Positions 43,609 to 54,486 of a stretch of 64,000 nucleotides of DNA are shown here, in pieces (the first letter of the stretch is position 1; each line of letters begins with the position of its first letter). The position numbers were made by a program, and so were the translations under genes. The notes under the pieces were generated by a model. The model saw only the letters and a program-made list of their open reading frames with translations. It was not told where the DNA came from and did not search any database. The stretch covers positions 124,001 to 188,000 of the forward strand of contig SWBL01000016.1 in NCBI GenBank assembly GCA_024195585.1, written 5' to 3'. Origin of the DNA: Aureobasidium sp. EXF-3400 (taxonomy: Eukaryota; Ascomycota; Dothideomycetes; Dothideales; Saccotheciaceae).

Positions 43609-45012
43609 ATGGCAACGCCGGCGGTAGTACGTGACAACTTTGTCTATAACGACACTTTCTTCGTGCAGGTCGATGGGGACAAGCGACACCCACGTGCCTC
43701 GGTGGCCGATTTGACCTCTCTTCTTCGACCCGAGACCAGTTCTGCTCCACCAGCAAAGGACCAAGTCGGCCACTGGTACCAAGCTCAACTCTTACACTAT
43801 GGACTACCACCCAGCAAAGACAAGAATACTGCAAATGTTCGGCTTCTCCAGGCCATCAATGGCAACTCGCTTTCTGTCCCCGTCCATGTCATCAAGCTAG
43901 AGAAGGACATGAAGAAGGAGTTTACTGCTGCCGCAAAGAAGATAAGAACTGCTGAGAAGAGTCCTGTCGCTCCAGCCAAAGGCAAGAAGAGAATACATGA
44001 GGAGGCCACAACAAACACAAAGATCACCTTGACAGTGGGCGGAGTCTCTATCACCGTGGACCAGCAGACCGCTGCATCGATTACCTCCGCCGTCGCTGCT
44101 ACCGCTCCGGCCGCAAAGAAGGCCAAAATCACCAAGGCCAGCGCTGCTGCCTCCAAAAAGAAGCTGGACAAGGATGACGCGCCCGCTGCCAAACCCAAGA
44201 AATCTGCTCAGGATGCCGAGTCGAACAAGTCTAAACCCTCGGCCACTACTGAGAAGCCAGCAAAGAAGGCCGCTACCACCAAATCACAAGTCAAACCGAC
44301 CGAAGCGAAGCCACAGGAGAAAGTTACACCAGCCAAGACAAAGGCAGTTCCCAAGCCTAAAGATCCTCTCACAACGACCAAACCAAAAGCAGAACCCAAA
44401 TCCAAGAAGCCATCCGACGAAGAGACCAGCGAGGCTCCTGTACGCAAGAAGCAGACAGCTCGCAGTAGCAAGCCTTTCAACCCCTTTCCGAACGACAGAC
44501 CGTCCAGTGACCACCCTCAGCACACATACGGAGACACTCCTGACCACTGGAATGATCTTCCACACATCAAGCCGGAGTCTGACAAGAACATCAACGGCAC
44601 TTATTCTCTCCATCTACGTTCCCACTCTCCCAATAATGTTCCTCAGTTTGAAGGACCTCCCCGTCTTTCCATTCACCACGATATCTACACAGACAAGCTC
44701 TGGGGACGCTTCGTCATCGGGGCCAAGACTGGAGTGATCCGTGTTGATGACTTCTACCTTGACGATTCTCGTGTTTGCAACTTCAGCTGGCGTGCTCGCG
44801 CCCTTGGTACTGGACAATTGCGTTTCGGACGTGGCTGTGAAGGTGTAATGGAGTGTGGTATTCACGGTGTCGACAAGGGCACTTTCTATCGCTTGTTTGA
44901 CGGTCTTGATGTGGATTTTGGTACCAGCAATATCGTCAGAGACACTCAGATGAACTGGCCCGATTGGATGGATCAGTGGGAGAACTACGTGAAGGAGGCT
45001 TACCATCGCTAA
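43609..45012 (+). CDS. Uncharacterised protein with Lys/Ala/Pro-rich histone-H1-like linker
   Basis: A single exon of 467 codons. Three parts are visible. Residues 1-110 form a compact N-terminal region (DNFVYNDTFFVQVDGDKRHPR, GHWYQAQLLHYGLP). Residues 115-290 are a low-complexity linker dominated by Lys, Ala, Pro and Thr (AKKAKITKASAAASKKK, KPTEAKPQEKVTPAKTKA), resembling linker-histone tails. From about 315 a conserved-looking globular domain begins with INGTYSLHLRSHSP, then GPPRLSIHHDIYTDKLWGRFVIGAKTGVIRVDDF and FGRGCEGVMECGIHGVDKGTFYRLFDGLDVDFG. The composition suggests a nuclear, nucleic-acid-binding protein; this is inference only. I do not know the family. Confidence 0.75.
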   Translation: MATPAVVRDNFVYNDTFFVQVDGDKRHPRASVADLTSLLRPETSSAPPAKDQVGHWYQAQLLHYGLPPSKDKNTANVRLLQAINGNSLSVPVHVIKLEKDMKKEFTAAAKKIRTAEKSPVAPAKGKKRIHEEATTNTKITLTVGGVSITVDQQTAASITSAVAATAPAAKKAKITKASAAASKKKLDKDDAPAAKPKKSAQDAESNKSKPSATTEKPAKKAATTKSQVKPTEAKPQEKVTPAKTKAVPKPKDPLTTTKPKAEPKSKKPSDEETSEAPVRKKQTARSSKPFNPFPNDRPSSDHPQHTYGDTPDHWNDLPHIKPESDKNINGTYSLHLRSHSPNNVPQFEGPPRLSIHHDIYTDKLWGRFVIGAKTGVIRVDDFYLDDSRVCNFSWRARALGTGQLRFGRGCEGVMECGIHGVDKGTFYRLFDGLDVDFGTSNIVRDTQMNWPDWMDQWENYVKEAYHR

Positions 45013-45768
45013 CTCATGCTGCCAGGTCTTGACAGTGTAGATAAGGTACGAAACGAGGTAGGTCATTGATGTCTACCCCATATTGTGCATATATCAGTAC
45101 ACCCGTTGCACCCACACTTCCAACTGCCGAACTCTTCCTATCGTCTCACGTTATGACTATCATTGTGCATATGCTGTCATCTTGTGTTCGCATCACAAAT
45201 TGGGATACCCAAAAATTGATGTGTAGGTACAAGTCTGGGTTGTCTCGGCAACAAGGTAGACACGTATCTGATACGAATGTTCAGCATTACCGAAACTCGA
45301 GCAAAATACAGCAGAGGAGGTCGTGGAAAAAACAGGCGGGAATTCAGAGCAAAAGAGGAAATGGACACATCTTACTGGCCAGATTCCGGAGGTCGGGCCG
45401 GGGATGGATCGGCCCTTGGCTCTCCCATCGCTCGTTACGTGGTAGTCAAATCAATAATCTTTACTACTCTGCTCTGTTCTCTCGGGTCTCTTTGTTGATC
45501 GTCTTCCGTGTTGAAGTTTGCTGCCTACTACTCACCTCATGGCCCCGCTAATGGGGCCAAATCTACGTCTGCCCAGAATCTTGGTCGAATGCATCTACGT
45601 AGGTGGGTCCTTGACGCTGGAAGCTTAAGGAACTGTGGCCGCAAGATCTGGATGATCGTCAATACAGAATGCATATATAAAGAGAGCTCGATGCTGTAAC
45701 ATCATTCGCTATCAGCAAGCATCACTCCAAACTTCTACACTTTTCCTGGCAACACAACTTCATCTATC
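45013..45768. other. Intergenic
   Basis: Holds the promoter of the next gene; no other gene or repeat is recognised. Confidence 0.45.
45674..45681 (+). promoter_or_regulatory. TATA box of the PRISE-like reductase gene
   Basis: TATATAAA, 95 bp before the ATG at 45769, at normal fungal spacing. Confidence 0.6.
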
Positions 45769-47100
45769 ATGAGTTCTGAAAATTACCCTCTTCGCCGGTC
45801 TGGCATTTACCGCAATTTGCCTACCTTTGACCCCTCCATCAAGGATTTGAAGGCTGTCGTAGTCGGCGCAACAGGAATTTCTGGCTTCAACACTATTCGA
45901 TCCCTTCTGGATTTTCCCGACCGCTGGTCCACCATCTATGCTCTCTCGCGTAGTCCTGTTCCTGATGAAATGCTTACCGTCTTGACCGATGAGCAAAAGT
46001 CTCGAATTAAGCATGTTCCCATCGACCTCACAGCTTCTGGAGAAAAGCTGGCCTCGCAGCTCAAGGATGGCGGTGTTGAAGCCGACTATGTCTTCTTCTA
46101 CGGATACATCTCGCCTGGTTCCGTGTCAGATATGGATCCAAAAGCAGAAGAAGAACTCCTCAAAGCCAACAAGCCTATCATGGAAAACTTCCTCACTGCT
46201 TTGGAGATCGCAAATTTGGAACCCAAACGCATTCTTCTCCAGACTGGAGGCAAAAACTACGGTGGTCAAATTGGCAGAGCTAGATTACCGTACATCGAGT
46301 CTGACCCTCAGCCTCGCCACCTATCTCAAAACTTCTACTACCCGCAAGAAGATATGTTGAAAGCATACTGTGAGAAACACCCCAAAACAGGCTGGAATAT
46401 AATTCGTCCTTTCGGCGTCATCGGTGCATGCTCAAAGGCAGGAATGAATACCTTCATCCCCTTTGCCGTCATGGCAGCTGTTCAAGCACAGAAAAACGAA
46501 CCCCTCTTCTTCGGCGGCGACATTGACGAATGGCAGTACGAAATGCTGCACTCATCCGCTCGTCTTACCGGATTTCTCAGCGAATGGGCTGTCCTTGAAG
46601 ACAAATGCAAGAACCAAGACTTTAATGCTCATGATGGTAGTCCAGTGTCTTGGGACCGCTTTTTCGAAGAATTGGCTCGTTGGTATGGTGCCCCTGGTAC
46701 TGAGGGCCCCGAACTCGATGACTCTAAGTTCAACGAAGTGGTGCTTATGGGAGGCAAGGAAGCTCCTCTTGGCTATGGTCCTCCCACTAAAATCAGAATC
46801 TCCCGTAGCTTTATGGATTGGAGTAAAGATACGACTAACCAAAGAACTTGGAAACAAATGATGGAGAAGTCGAATGGAAAGCTTACCGTTGATGTCTTTG
46901 AAGAAGGAGGCATGGGCAATTTCGACATGGCTGACTTTGTGTTTTATAAGATCGGACAACCGTCTTCTGCAAAGTCCCGTAGGTTTGGATTCAGTGGGTT
47001 TGTGGATACCATGGAGAGTGTGTTTGAGATGTATCAGGATCTAGCAAAGATGGGGGTAATTCCTGCTCCTAAGGTTGAGGCTGCGAGACCGATGATTTAG
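45769..47100 (+). CDS. PRISE/VEP1-like short-chain reductase
   Basis: A single exon of 443 codons. The Rossmann motif VVGATGISGFNTIRSLL lies near residues 28-44. DLTASGEKLASQLKDGGVEADYVFFYGY follows. The block ILLQTGGKNYGGQIGR leads to the catalytic-tyrosine segment NFYYPQEDMLKAYCEKH, typical of progesterone-5-beta-reductase/iridoid-synthase-like (PRISE) enzymes, and then to WNIIRPFGVIGA. Members reduce activated C=C bonds with NADPH; fungal ones occur in primary and secondary metabolism, and the substrate is not predictable. A clear TATA box precedes it. It converges on the mannanase gene with an 18-bp gap, so transcripts probably overlap. Confidence 0.9.
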   Translation: MSSENYPLRRSGIYRNLPTFDPSIKDLKAVVVGATGISGFNTIRSLLDFPDRWSTIYALSRSPVPDEMLTVLTDEQKSRIKHVPIDLTASGEKLASQLKDGGVEADYVFFYGYISPGSVSDMDPKAEEELLKANKPIMENFLTALEIANLEPKRILLQTGGKNYGGQIGRARLPYIESDPQPRHLSQNFYYPQEDMLKAYCEKHPKTGWNIIRPFGVIGACSKAGMNTFIPFAVMAAVQAQKNEPLFFGGDIDEWQYEMLHSSARLTGFLSEWAVLEDKCKNQDFNAHDGSPVSWDRFFEELARWYGAPGTEGPELDDSKFNEVVLMGGKEAPLGYGPPTKIRISRSFMDWSKDTTNQRTWKQMMEKSNGKLTVDVFEEGGMGNFDMADFVFYKIGQPSSAKSRRFGFSGFVDTMESVFEMYQDLAKMGVIPAPKVEAARPMI

Positions 47101-47118
47101 TGTAAGGGAATACAAAAG

Positions 47119-48704
47119 TTACATTTCTTCTATAAGTGCATAATTTTCGTGACAAGCAGTTACTCGGTTGTCCTTGCTCAGAAACCCGGCAATGTCCTGT
47201 TGCTGACGATGCACAATATTCATCGCCTCATCAGTGTCGTACAAGTCATACCAACCAGGAGCCTCATGAGGCGGATCGCCGGCCCAGACCTCGCCGAAGG
47301 CATTCGCATGCTGTGTTTCTGGACGGTACAATCCTCCATATGCCCAAGGACAAGTACCGACATAAGAGCCATTACTCGACATAAAGTCATTCATAGCAGC
47401 TCCAATGATCGTCTGCAAACAAATTAGCAATCAAGTATGGTCAAGTACACATCAGTCAAACTTACAGTAAAGTAATTATCCTTGTTGCTAGTACCAGCAG
47501 AACTCAGATAAGGATACTCTTTACCCACATTCTCCCAATTATTCCTAGCCATCCCGAATTCTTCCAAGAAAACTGGTTTACCGATTTCTTTGCTCCATTC
47601 ACTGGAGTTTGCCACAAACGCCGTAGCGAAGTTCTTTGCAGCATCCAGGTTTGCGAAGGATGAGTTGTACATATCGTAGACGCCCCAGTTTTGTACCCAG
47701 CAGTGAGTGGTGCCGTAGTCAACCGTTGAGAAGTTGTGAACGGCTTGGTAGTACCATTTTCCTTGCTTGCCCTCGAAGCCTACGTTGATGAGTTGATTGG
47801 GGGCTAGGGACTTGATGTAGGCGCTACTGTTCTCGACCCACGGGATGATGGGGTCTTCTGGCGCGGCAGGCAGTTCGAGAGAGTAGGGACCGAGATATTC
47901 AGTTGGTACTACAGCGGGTTGAGGTTCGTTGGCCAATTGCCAGGTCATTACTGTCGCGTCTTCCTTGTACACCCGGCCATTGACTGTATTGACGCGATTC
48001 AGGACCTTGGAGATGTGGGCATGATACCATTCCTGGCACTGCGGCATTGTGTAGAAGCTGTTGGCATAAGCGGTGAAGTTGCCGTAAGAGTCTGCATCTA
48101 CGCCCTCAACTGTGTAGTTACCCCATCCAGTACCAGGTTCCGAGCGCTGAGGTGCCGCTGTCAAATTCCAAGATGAAGGATATGGGATTTGACTGTTGTT
48201 GGTTGCCCAGCTGACGTATTGCCCGAAGCCACCGCTCCATTGCCATTCATTTGCGAGAGTCATGGTGGCTCTCATGCCTCGCTTGCTCATCTCGCTCAAG
48301 CAGCGGTCCAGGCCGACAAAGATGGCTTCGTTGTATGCACCAGGTGCTTCCATCAAGGCGGGATACATTCTGAAGGGCTGATGCGTTGGCGCACCCTCTG
48401 AAGATGCCATGATACGAAGGTGGTTGACGCCGTGAGCTTTCATCTGATCCAGCTCCGTGATGAAGCGAGAGTGGTTGCCTCCAACATGGTCATCGGCAGC
48501 CAGGTTCATGCAAGACCAATAGTTGAGTCCTGTGAGGTAGACAGTACCCTGGCGGTCTTTGAGCTTGAAGCCATCGACTGAGACGAAGTCGTCCGCGGCG
48601 ATACCAGAACTGTTTTGGGAAGATCGAGATTCATGAGGTCTGGCAGAGATAAGTGTCGGAATAGCAGCTGCTGTCAGGAAAGAAAGCCAGCTTAGAGCGA
48701 TCAT
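47119..48704 (-). CDS. Secreted endo-1,4-beta-mannanase, GH5 subfamily 7
   Basis: Two exons, 48704-47466 and 47412-47119, give 510 residues. The signal peptide MIALSWLSFLTAAAIPTLISA is about 21 residues. GTVYLTGLNYWSCMNLAA is the first barrel strand, and HLRIMASSEG follows. The proton donor is E260 in MTWQLANEPQP, and the nucleophile is the Glu just before FG in VFLEEFGM (about E382). These are GH5_7 mannanase features. There are many N-glycosylation sequons and no cellulose-binding module. The enzyme would cut plant galacto- or glucomannan outside the cell. The C-terminal WAYGGLYRPETQHANAFGEVWAGDPPHEAPGWYDLYDTD comes from exon 2. Confidence 0.95.
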
Positions 48705-49759
48705 GTTGGCGATTCTACTTGAGAAGCAGAGGACAAGTCACGACAAAAGCACTTCTTTTATACTTCATCAATGTTAGGGCTTTCTCGCAGCGCTGCCCAG
48801 CGGACGATCTCCATGATGGCATGAGGTTACATTTCGCAGAAGCATGATTCTTGCGGGAAGGTTCATGAGGTGCAGTCGTACAAGAGTTCTCGAGCCCCTC
48901 ACTGCACCTTGCTAGCAAGATCGAAGTGGTTTGGAGGTCATGTCTGCCGAACCCCGCTGTGGTAATCGGCGGATAAATGACAACATGAGCGGAAGAAATG
49001 TGGGGGGCTCACATCTTCTCCAGAAAGGTCTCGGAGGGCGATGCTCCGGTCTTCTGAACGAGCAACAAAGGTGACAGACTACCGATCGTACTTGACTGAT
49101 GCGAGATGACCGCCAGACACACAGTCGTGTTTCGCTGCTGCAGATGTCTGTAGCAAACCAAGATCTCGATCGCTAGTCACGGCTGTTTGCGACGTTGAGG
49201 CCGTGTTCAACAACCATAACAAGAATGAGCCCTCGGAGATGCTTGGCGCGTCCCTAATCTCAGCCTCTCTTTAGATCGTCCAAAGCATCAGAAAGAAGAT
49301 TAGGGCAGCCGTCAACGTGTGAGGTCGACATTCTGGATAGGTAAGTGTATGGTGTGCTCAATCAAAACAGTAGCAAATTCTCAGCCTCAACTTTCCAAAT
49401 GCTTGGCATTTCATAGGCCAACAGCAAGCAACACGACAATACGGTGACCCCAATCTATACTATTCTTTGGACTTACCTATTCAGCTCAATCAAGAATGAT
49501 CATGCTTTAGAAGTCTCGGACTTGCTCCCGTACATGTACTTTCTTCGTGGCTAGGCATCTAGGAAGGTATGGGTGAGACATTTTCCCAGATTGGCGGCCA
49601 ACGTTGCTTCCCAACGGTAACAATGGATTCTCGACCATGACGGGTCTGCAAAGCTCCGGAGCATCGCCCCTACAGCTCTTTCCAAGTACCTAATCGCTCT
49701 CATCCTCGACGCAGCGTGCAACCCGAGTTTTCTTGCCACTTCTGCATTCAACCGCCAAG
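48705..49759. other. Divergent promoter region with mannanase TATA box
   Basis: About 1 kb upstream of both the mannanase gene and the second rhodopsin-domain gene. No gene or repeat apart from the TATA box listed separately. Confidence 0.45.
48755..48762 (-). promoter_or_regulatory. TATA box of the mannanase gene
   Basis: TATAAAAG on the minus strand, about 50 bp before the ATG at 48704. Confidence 0.6.
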
Positions 49760-50905
49760 ATGCGTCAAGCAGTCAACTGGTGGCTGTTTGGCGTGATTCT
49801 GGGTTGTCTGATCTTATCGTTGTTCACAGTTGTACTGAGGACCATCGGACGACAGAGGAGACACTCTTTGCAGCTGGACGATTGGACCATGATCTTGACC
49901 GAGGTCAGCCGAAAACGACCATTCTACCGAACCAGTTCGCTGATAATATCTCAGCTTCTATTCATACCCTGTGCTGTCTGCGCCCTAATGTCCATCTCAA
50001 ATGGCCTTGGTGTACGAGACAATCAACTGATTCCGGGGCAGATCATCACAGCCTCAATGGTCAGTCCCTTTCATGACGCTTATCGGAAGCAATAGCTGAA
50101 CGACAATGTATAGTACTTCTCACTATTCGATCTTCTCTACTGCATCACACTCGGCCCACTAAGATGCAGTCTCTGTTTGACCCTCCTCAGGTTCGCGACC
50201 GGAAAACGTATGCGACAAGCAATCTACATTATGGTCATGATGCACATAACCACGACCATCGCATGCTTCGTAGGTCTGATGGCGATGTGCAGACCGTATC
50301 GTACCAACTGGCGGCATTTTTACGACTTTCCAGATTATCCGAAGGAGGGATCCTGCTTCAGCGGCACCACTATTGAGATTCTGGTCTATATGTTGACAGC
50401 GATCACGTCCATCTCTGACTTGATCTGTGTCATCATCCCGGGCATAATTTTCTGGAATTCGACGCTGAATCGTCAGAAAAAGATCATGGCATGGATGTTA
50501 CTCAGCCTCGGTTTGCTGGCTTCAATCGCTACGTTGGTCCGCTTGCCATTTGTACCATACTTCCCTGCCAGGAAAGATCGTGTTTGGGGACTGGGAATGG
50601 CTACACTGTGTTGTTGCGCTGAAATCTTTTTGGCCATCGTCGCTGGATGCGCGCCTGCGATCAAACCCTTCTTCGTTGCAACGACGCATTGGACCAAATC
50701 GATTATCAGTGTGCGCCGAGAGTCAACCTTGCCTTCTGCAAACTCGAACAGGCTTCGCGAACCAGAGGGACTGACAGATTTCTCATACAACACCTATGAC
50801 CTGAAGATGATTCATTCTCCGAGGGGTGACGTGGTTGAAATCACCCCAATTAATGGTCTAAGCTCATGGAATTCGGGAACTACTCCAACAAATACGATTG
50901 AATGA
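49760..50905 (+). CDS. Fungal rhodopsin-domain seven-helix membrane protein (second copy)
   Basis: Three exons: 49760-49903, 49955-50059 and 50114-50905, for 346 residues. Helices include WWLFGVILGCLILSLFTVVL, LLFIPCAVCALM, YFSLFDLLYCITLGPLR, IYIMVMMHITTTIACFVGLMAM, IEILVYMLTAITSISDLICVIIPGIIF and MLLSLGLLASIATLVRLPF. The LDDW motif after helix 1 and YRTNW...GSCF resemble the family. Intron 1 is 51 bp, a multiple of three without a stop, so retention would add 17 residues. I accept the intron because it falls exactly six residues after DDW, as in the gene at 22.5 kb. The ATG at 49733 would add nine residues; 49760 fits the family start better. The function is unknown. Confidence 0.78.
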
Positions 50906-51179
50906 AGTTCTCACACTTTCCTTTTGACTGGCTTTATCGATACTCGGTCATTTCATCCCGGACCGACACTCCGCCAGGATGCGGGGCACTTTACCCCACC
51001 ATCACATGTTGGATAAACAAGTGGCGGCTAAAGTGGTCTTGGACTATGAACCCAAGAACCGCTGGCTAGATATAGGCAATTATGCTGCTCCCATATGGCA
51101 TATATGATCTGTCGACGCCTCCGGTGACCTCTCTAGCTTTTGCAGCTTCCACAACTCCATCCTCTGCTAAAGTGTCAAA

Positions 51180-52733
51180 ATGGCTCCTCACGGAGAGAAC
51201 GACAACCAGGCAACACAGCAGTCGAACACGACTGGCTTCTCCAACCCGCCATGCTCTATGTTGCACGTTGACGGTGCGAATATTGTCGACGCCTCGGGCT
51301 CGAAGGTCATCCTCAAGGGAGCAGGCCTTGGTGGCCACCTGAACTTCGAGAACTTCATTACAGGTTATCCTGGACATGAACACGAACATAGAGCTGCAAT
51401 GGCTGAGGTCTTGGGCAAAGAGAAGGCCCAATACTTCTTCGACCGCCTGATCCACTACTTCTTTACTGATGCAGATGCTGCTTACTTCCAAAGTCTTGTA
51501 AGCATAATCTCAACAATTGTCGTTGCTGGCTTAGGGCTAACATGATCGATACAGGGTCTCAACTGCATCCGCATTCCCTTCAACTACCGTCATTTCATCG
51601 ACGACGACAACCCGAGTGTGATGAAAGATTCAGGCTTCAAGTTGTTGGACAACATCGTAGAGATTTGTGGCCGCCACAACATATACGTTATTCTTGATCT
51701 CCACGCTGTTCCTGGTGGGCAAAATCAAGATTGGCACTGTGACAGCGGAATCGGGAAAGCGCTGTTCTGGGATTTCAGACTCTTCCAAGATCAGATGATC
51801 GACCTCTGGGTACATATCGCCAAACACTACGTTGGAAACCCAGTCATTGCTGGCTACAACCCCCTCAACGAGCCCGCAGACCCCAAGCATACTCGTCTAG
51901 TCGCTTGGTATGATAGAATGGAAAAGGCCATCAGAGAGGTTGATCCCGATCATATCCTGTGGGTGGATGGCAACACTTACGCCATGGACTTCAGCGCCTT
52001 CACAAGAATCATGCCAAACACAGTCTACGCCTGCCACGACTACGCCAACCTTGGCTTCCCCATCCCAGGTCAAGACCCCTACAGCGGCACCGAAGAGCAG
52101 AACTCCAAGCTTCGCCGTCAATTCAACCGCAAAGCAGAATTCTCGCGCGAGCACAATGTCCCACTGTGGAACGGCGAGTTTGGTCCAGTATATGCAGACC
52201 CTAGCGCCGATCCTAATGCCGATAAGACAAATGTCAGCAGATTCGGCGTACTCAAAGAGCAGTTGAGCATCTACGCTGAATCTCAAATCCACTGGACCAT
52301 CTGGCTGTACAAAGACATCGGCTACCAAGGCATGGTACACGTATCACGCGACTCACCCTACATGAAACTCATCGCCTCATTCGTCGCCAAGAAGCAAAAG
52401 CTAGGCTTGGACTTCTGGGGTGTAGTGGACAAGACTGGTGTTTCCTCCACCTACGACCCTTTCCTTAGGGACATCAAGAAAATGGTCCCTGAGCATTTGC
52501 ACGACTCAAAGTATCCTCATCACTGGAACATTGAGAGACAGTTCGAACGTATCGTTAGAGAGTGTTTGCTGTCTGATTACTTGAGCTTGGAGTTCGCAGA
52601 ATTGTTCAAGGGCAAGAGTGAGCAGGAGCTTGATGAACTTGCTGCAAGTTTCAAGTTTGAGAACTGTGTTACTAGGAATCAGTTGACTCAGATTCTGCAG
52701 GCGGATGCTGAGAAGTCGAGAGTACAGCAGTAA
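51180..52733 (+). CDS. Glycoside hydrolase family 5 enzyme without signal peptide
   Basis: Two exons, 51180-51497 and 51555-52733, give 498 residues. After a hydrophilic start, MLHVDGANIVDASGSKVILKGAGLGGHLNFENFITG opens the barrel. GLNCIRIPFNYRHF, IYVILDLHAVPGGQNQDWHCD, the proton-donor motif AGYNPLNEP (about E212), ACHDYANLGFP and the nucleophile motif LWNGEFG (about E314) follow. These are GH5 clan-A features. There is no signal peptide and no anchor, so the enzyme appears intracellular, unlike most GH5 cellulases. Fungal intracellular GH5 members include glucosylceramide- or sterylglucoside-acting types, but I cannot assign a substrate. The last 130 residues form a charged helical extension. 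Confidence 0.88.
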
Positions 52734-53300
52734 AGCAGTGTATAATTTCAGGTTTTGTTTTTCCTTTTCGTCTAATTATTTGCTGTGCATATACTTTGCC
52801 ATCTCATGCAAACTACCCGTACCGAAACACTACATAACGTCATGGAAGACTATTTGAGTGGAGAAGCACTCCAAACAGAACTCGATCATGGCCTCCCATC
52901 TTGTATGCTTCCTTCCTTGCTAGTGCAGACAAGACTATTATAAGAGCATGAAATTGAGCTGAATGTCACCTCTGGCAAAACGATGACGGGGTATATATTC
53001 CATACCAGAATTCCGGGATCGTTTGTTTTCTTGTGTCAGAAGCAGTGGTAAAAGTTTCCAACATCAAGGGGCGTACGCAAATTGAGAGACATGTCGATGT
53101 TGAAGCAGGTGCTGGAATTAGTACCTGTGTGAGAATGAGCCTTTTGTGAAACGCGATTGAATTTGCAACACTCCTACAGAAGCTAACTAGAAGATAGAAA
53201 CTGTCTGCCAAACAAAGAACCAAACCAAAACAGAGAAACTCCGAAATCGACAAAATCAGTCGTTAACAACATCCCACACACTAACTATCTGTAAACAGGC
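52734..53300. other. Convergent spacer, nothing recognised
   Basis: 3' sides of the GH5 gene and the secreted-protein gene. No supported ORF. Confidence 0.45.
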
Positions 53301-54486
53301 TCAACGGCGGAAGTAGCTGGGGGTGATGGGGCAGTCTGCAACGCCATCATTGGTGTTACTGGTGAAAGACGAAGACCACTTGATGGTAATCACATCCTTG
53401 CCCACAGTCTGTCCAGTGTTGGTGCAGTACTCCGAGTCCCAGGCACGCTTGTAGAAAGCACACTGCTGAACACCACATTGACCATTCTTGACCTGCAAGT
53501 AACTGGTGAAGAATCTGCAGGGGGTGTCAGGACTCTGGGAGGTGATGATGTCGCACTGAGCCTTGCAGCGGTTGTGGTCGAGAACGCCATCGGTGAACTG
53601 CTTCATGGTGAGGTAGGAGTCCGTCTGTTTTCCAGAACAGGAGGTTCCCTTGGCTTGAATGGCACAGTTGTTCAGGTACTTCTGGGTGAAGCCGGAGACG
53701 GGAGTCTCGCATTGCTCAACGTTGTAGGCGTTGGATCCTGCAATGACAACCTGGAATTGGTTGCGGTACTGGCCCTTGTTTGTGGCGGTGGCAGGTCCGA
53801 GGACGTTACCCCAGAAGGAAGCCTTGATCACTGTGGTGGCATAAGGGTTGGGGCAGTTCGGGCCAGGATCCTGGAGTCTCGCAGTTAGTACTTTTGTTGT
53901 ATACGTGAATTGGTTACTCTGGTTGACGTACAAGTGTAGGGTCGCGTTCGAAGAAGATGTTGAAGCCTTTGCATCCAGTGATCTTGCTGCAATCGGCAGC
54001 AGCTTGACCGACATCGTAGGTCTTGTAAGTCTTGTAGCCCATGTATGCACAAGCGCTGACCGAGGCCTTGTAGTTGGTGAAAGTGTTCACGTAGCCATAG
54101 GGCGTAGTGGCACCGTTTGCTGCGTCAGCGAATCCTTGGTAGTTCTGGAAAGAAGTTGGATCATTGGCGACTTGGGGATAGGTAGGACCGTAACCCGCGG
54201 GCTGAGCTGCGCAATCACCAGGGGTGCGCTCTTTGAGGGACCTCTTCAGCACAGCTGAGATGTCATCAGCAGCGACGTCGGGGGATGAGTCGGTCTTGAT
54301 GTCGACGACTGCGGCAGCTACAACAGCAGCGACATCCAAAGGGATGATCTCGGTGCCAGCTCCAGTGTCGACATCGGTCATGGGTGGGTCATCGTAATCC
54401 AGGAGAGCATCACCGGGGTATTGCTGAGGCATAGGAGATGCTACAGCGAGTGCTGCAAGACCAGCAATAAGGGCGATGGAGCGCAT
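53301..54486 (-). CDS. Secreted cysteine-rich protein of unknown function
   Basis: Two exons, 54486-53932 and 53870-53301, give 374 residues. The signal peptide is MRSIALIAGLAALAVASP. A pro-like region with AVLKRSLKER follows, a plausible Kex2 cleavage zone, so the mature protein may begin near GDCAAQPAGYGPTYPQVANDP. The domain continues FQNYQGFADAANGATTPYGYVNTFTNYKASV, CKGFNIFFERDPTL and GQYRNQFQVVIAGSNAYN, and ends with paired cysteines (CRFFTSYL, CGVQQCAFYKRAW). This is a widespread Pezizomycotina secreted family of unknown function. The intron has a perfect TACTAAC branch site. An in-frame ATG at 54588 is only a few bases from a TATA box and is therefore unlikely to be the start. Confidence 0.85.

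Noticed and set aside
45046..45070. ACGAAACGAGGTAGGTCATTGATG as a possible further family A end
   Set aside because: Only the ACGAAACG part matches well, and no inverted partner was found within 300 bp.
53478..53888. 136-codon plus-strand ORF
   Set aside because: Antisense to exon 2 of the secreted-protein gene.
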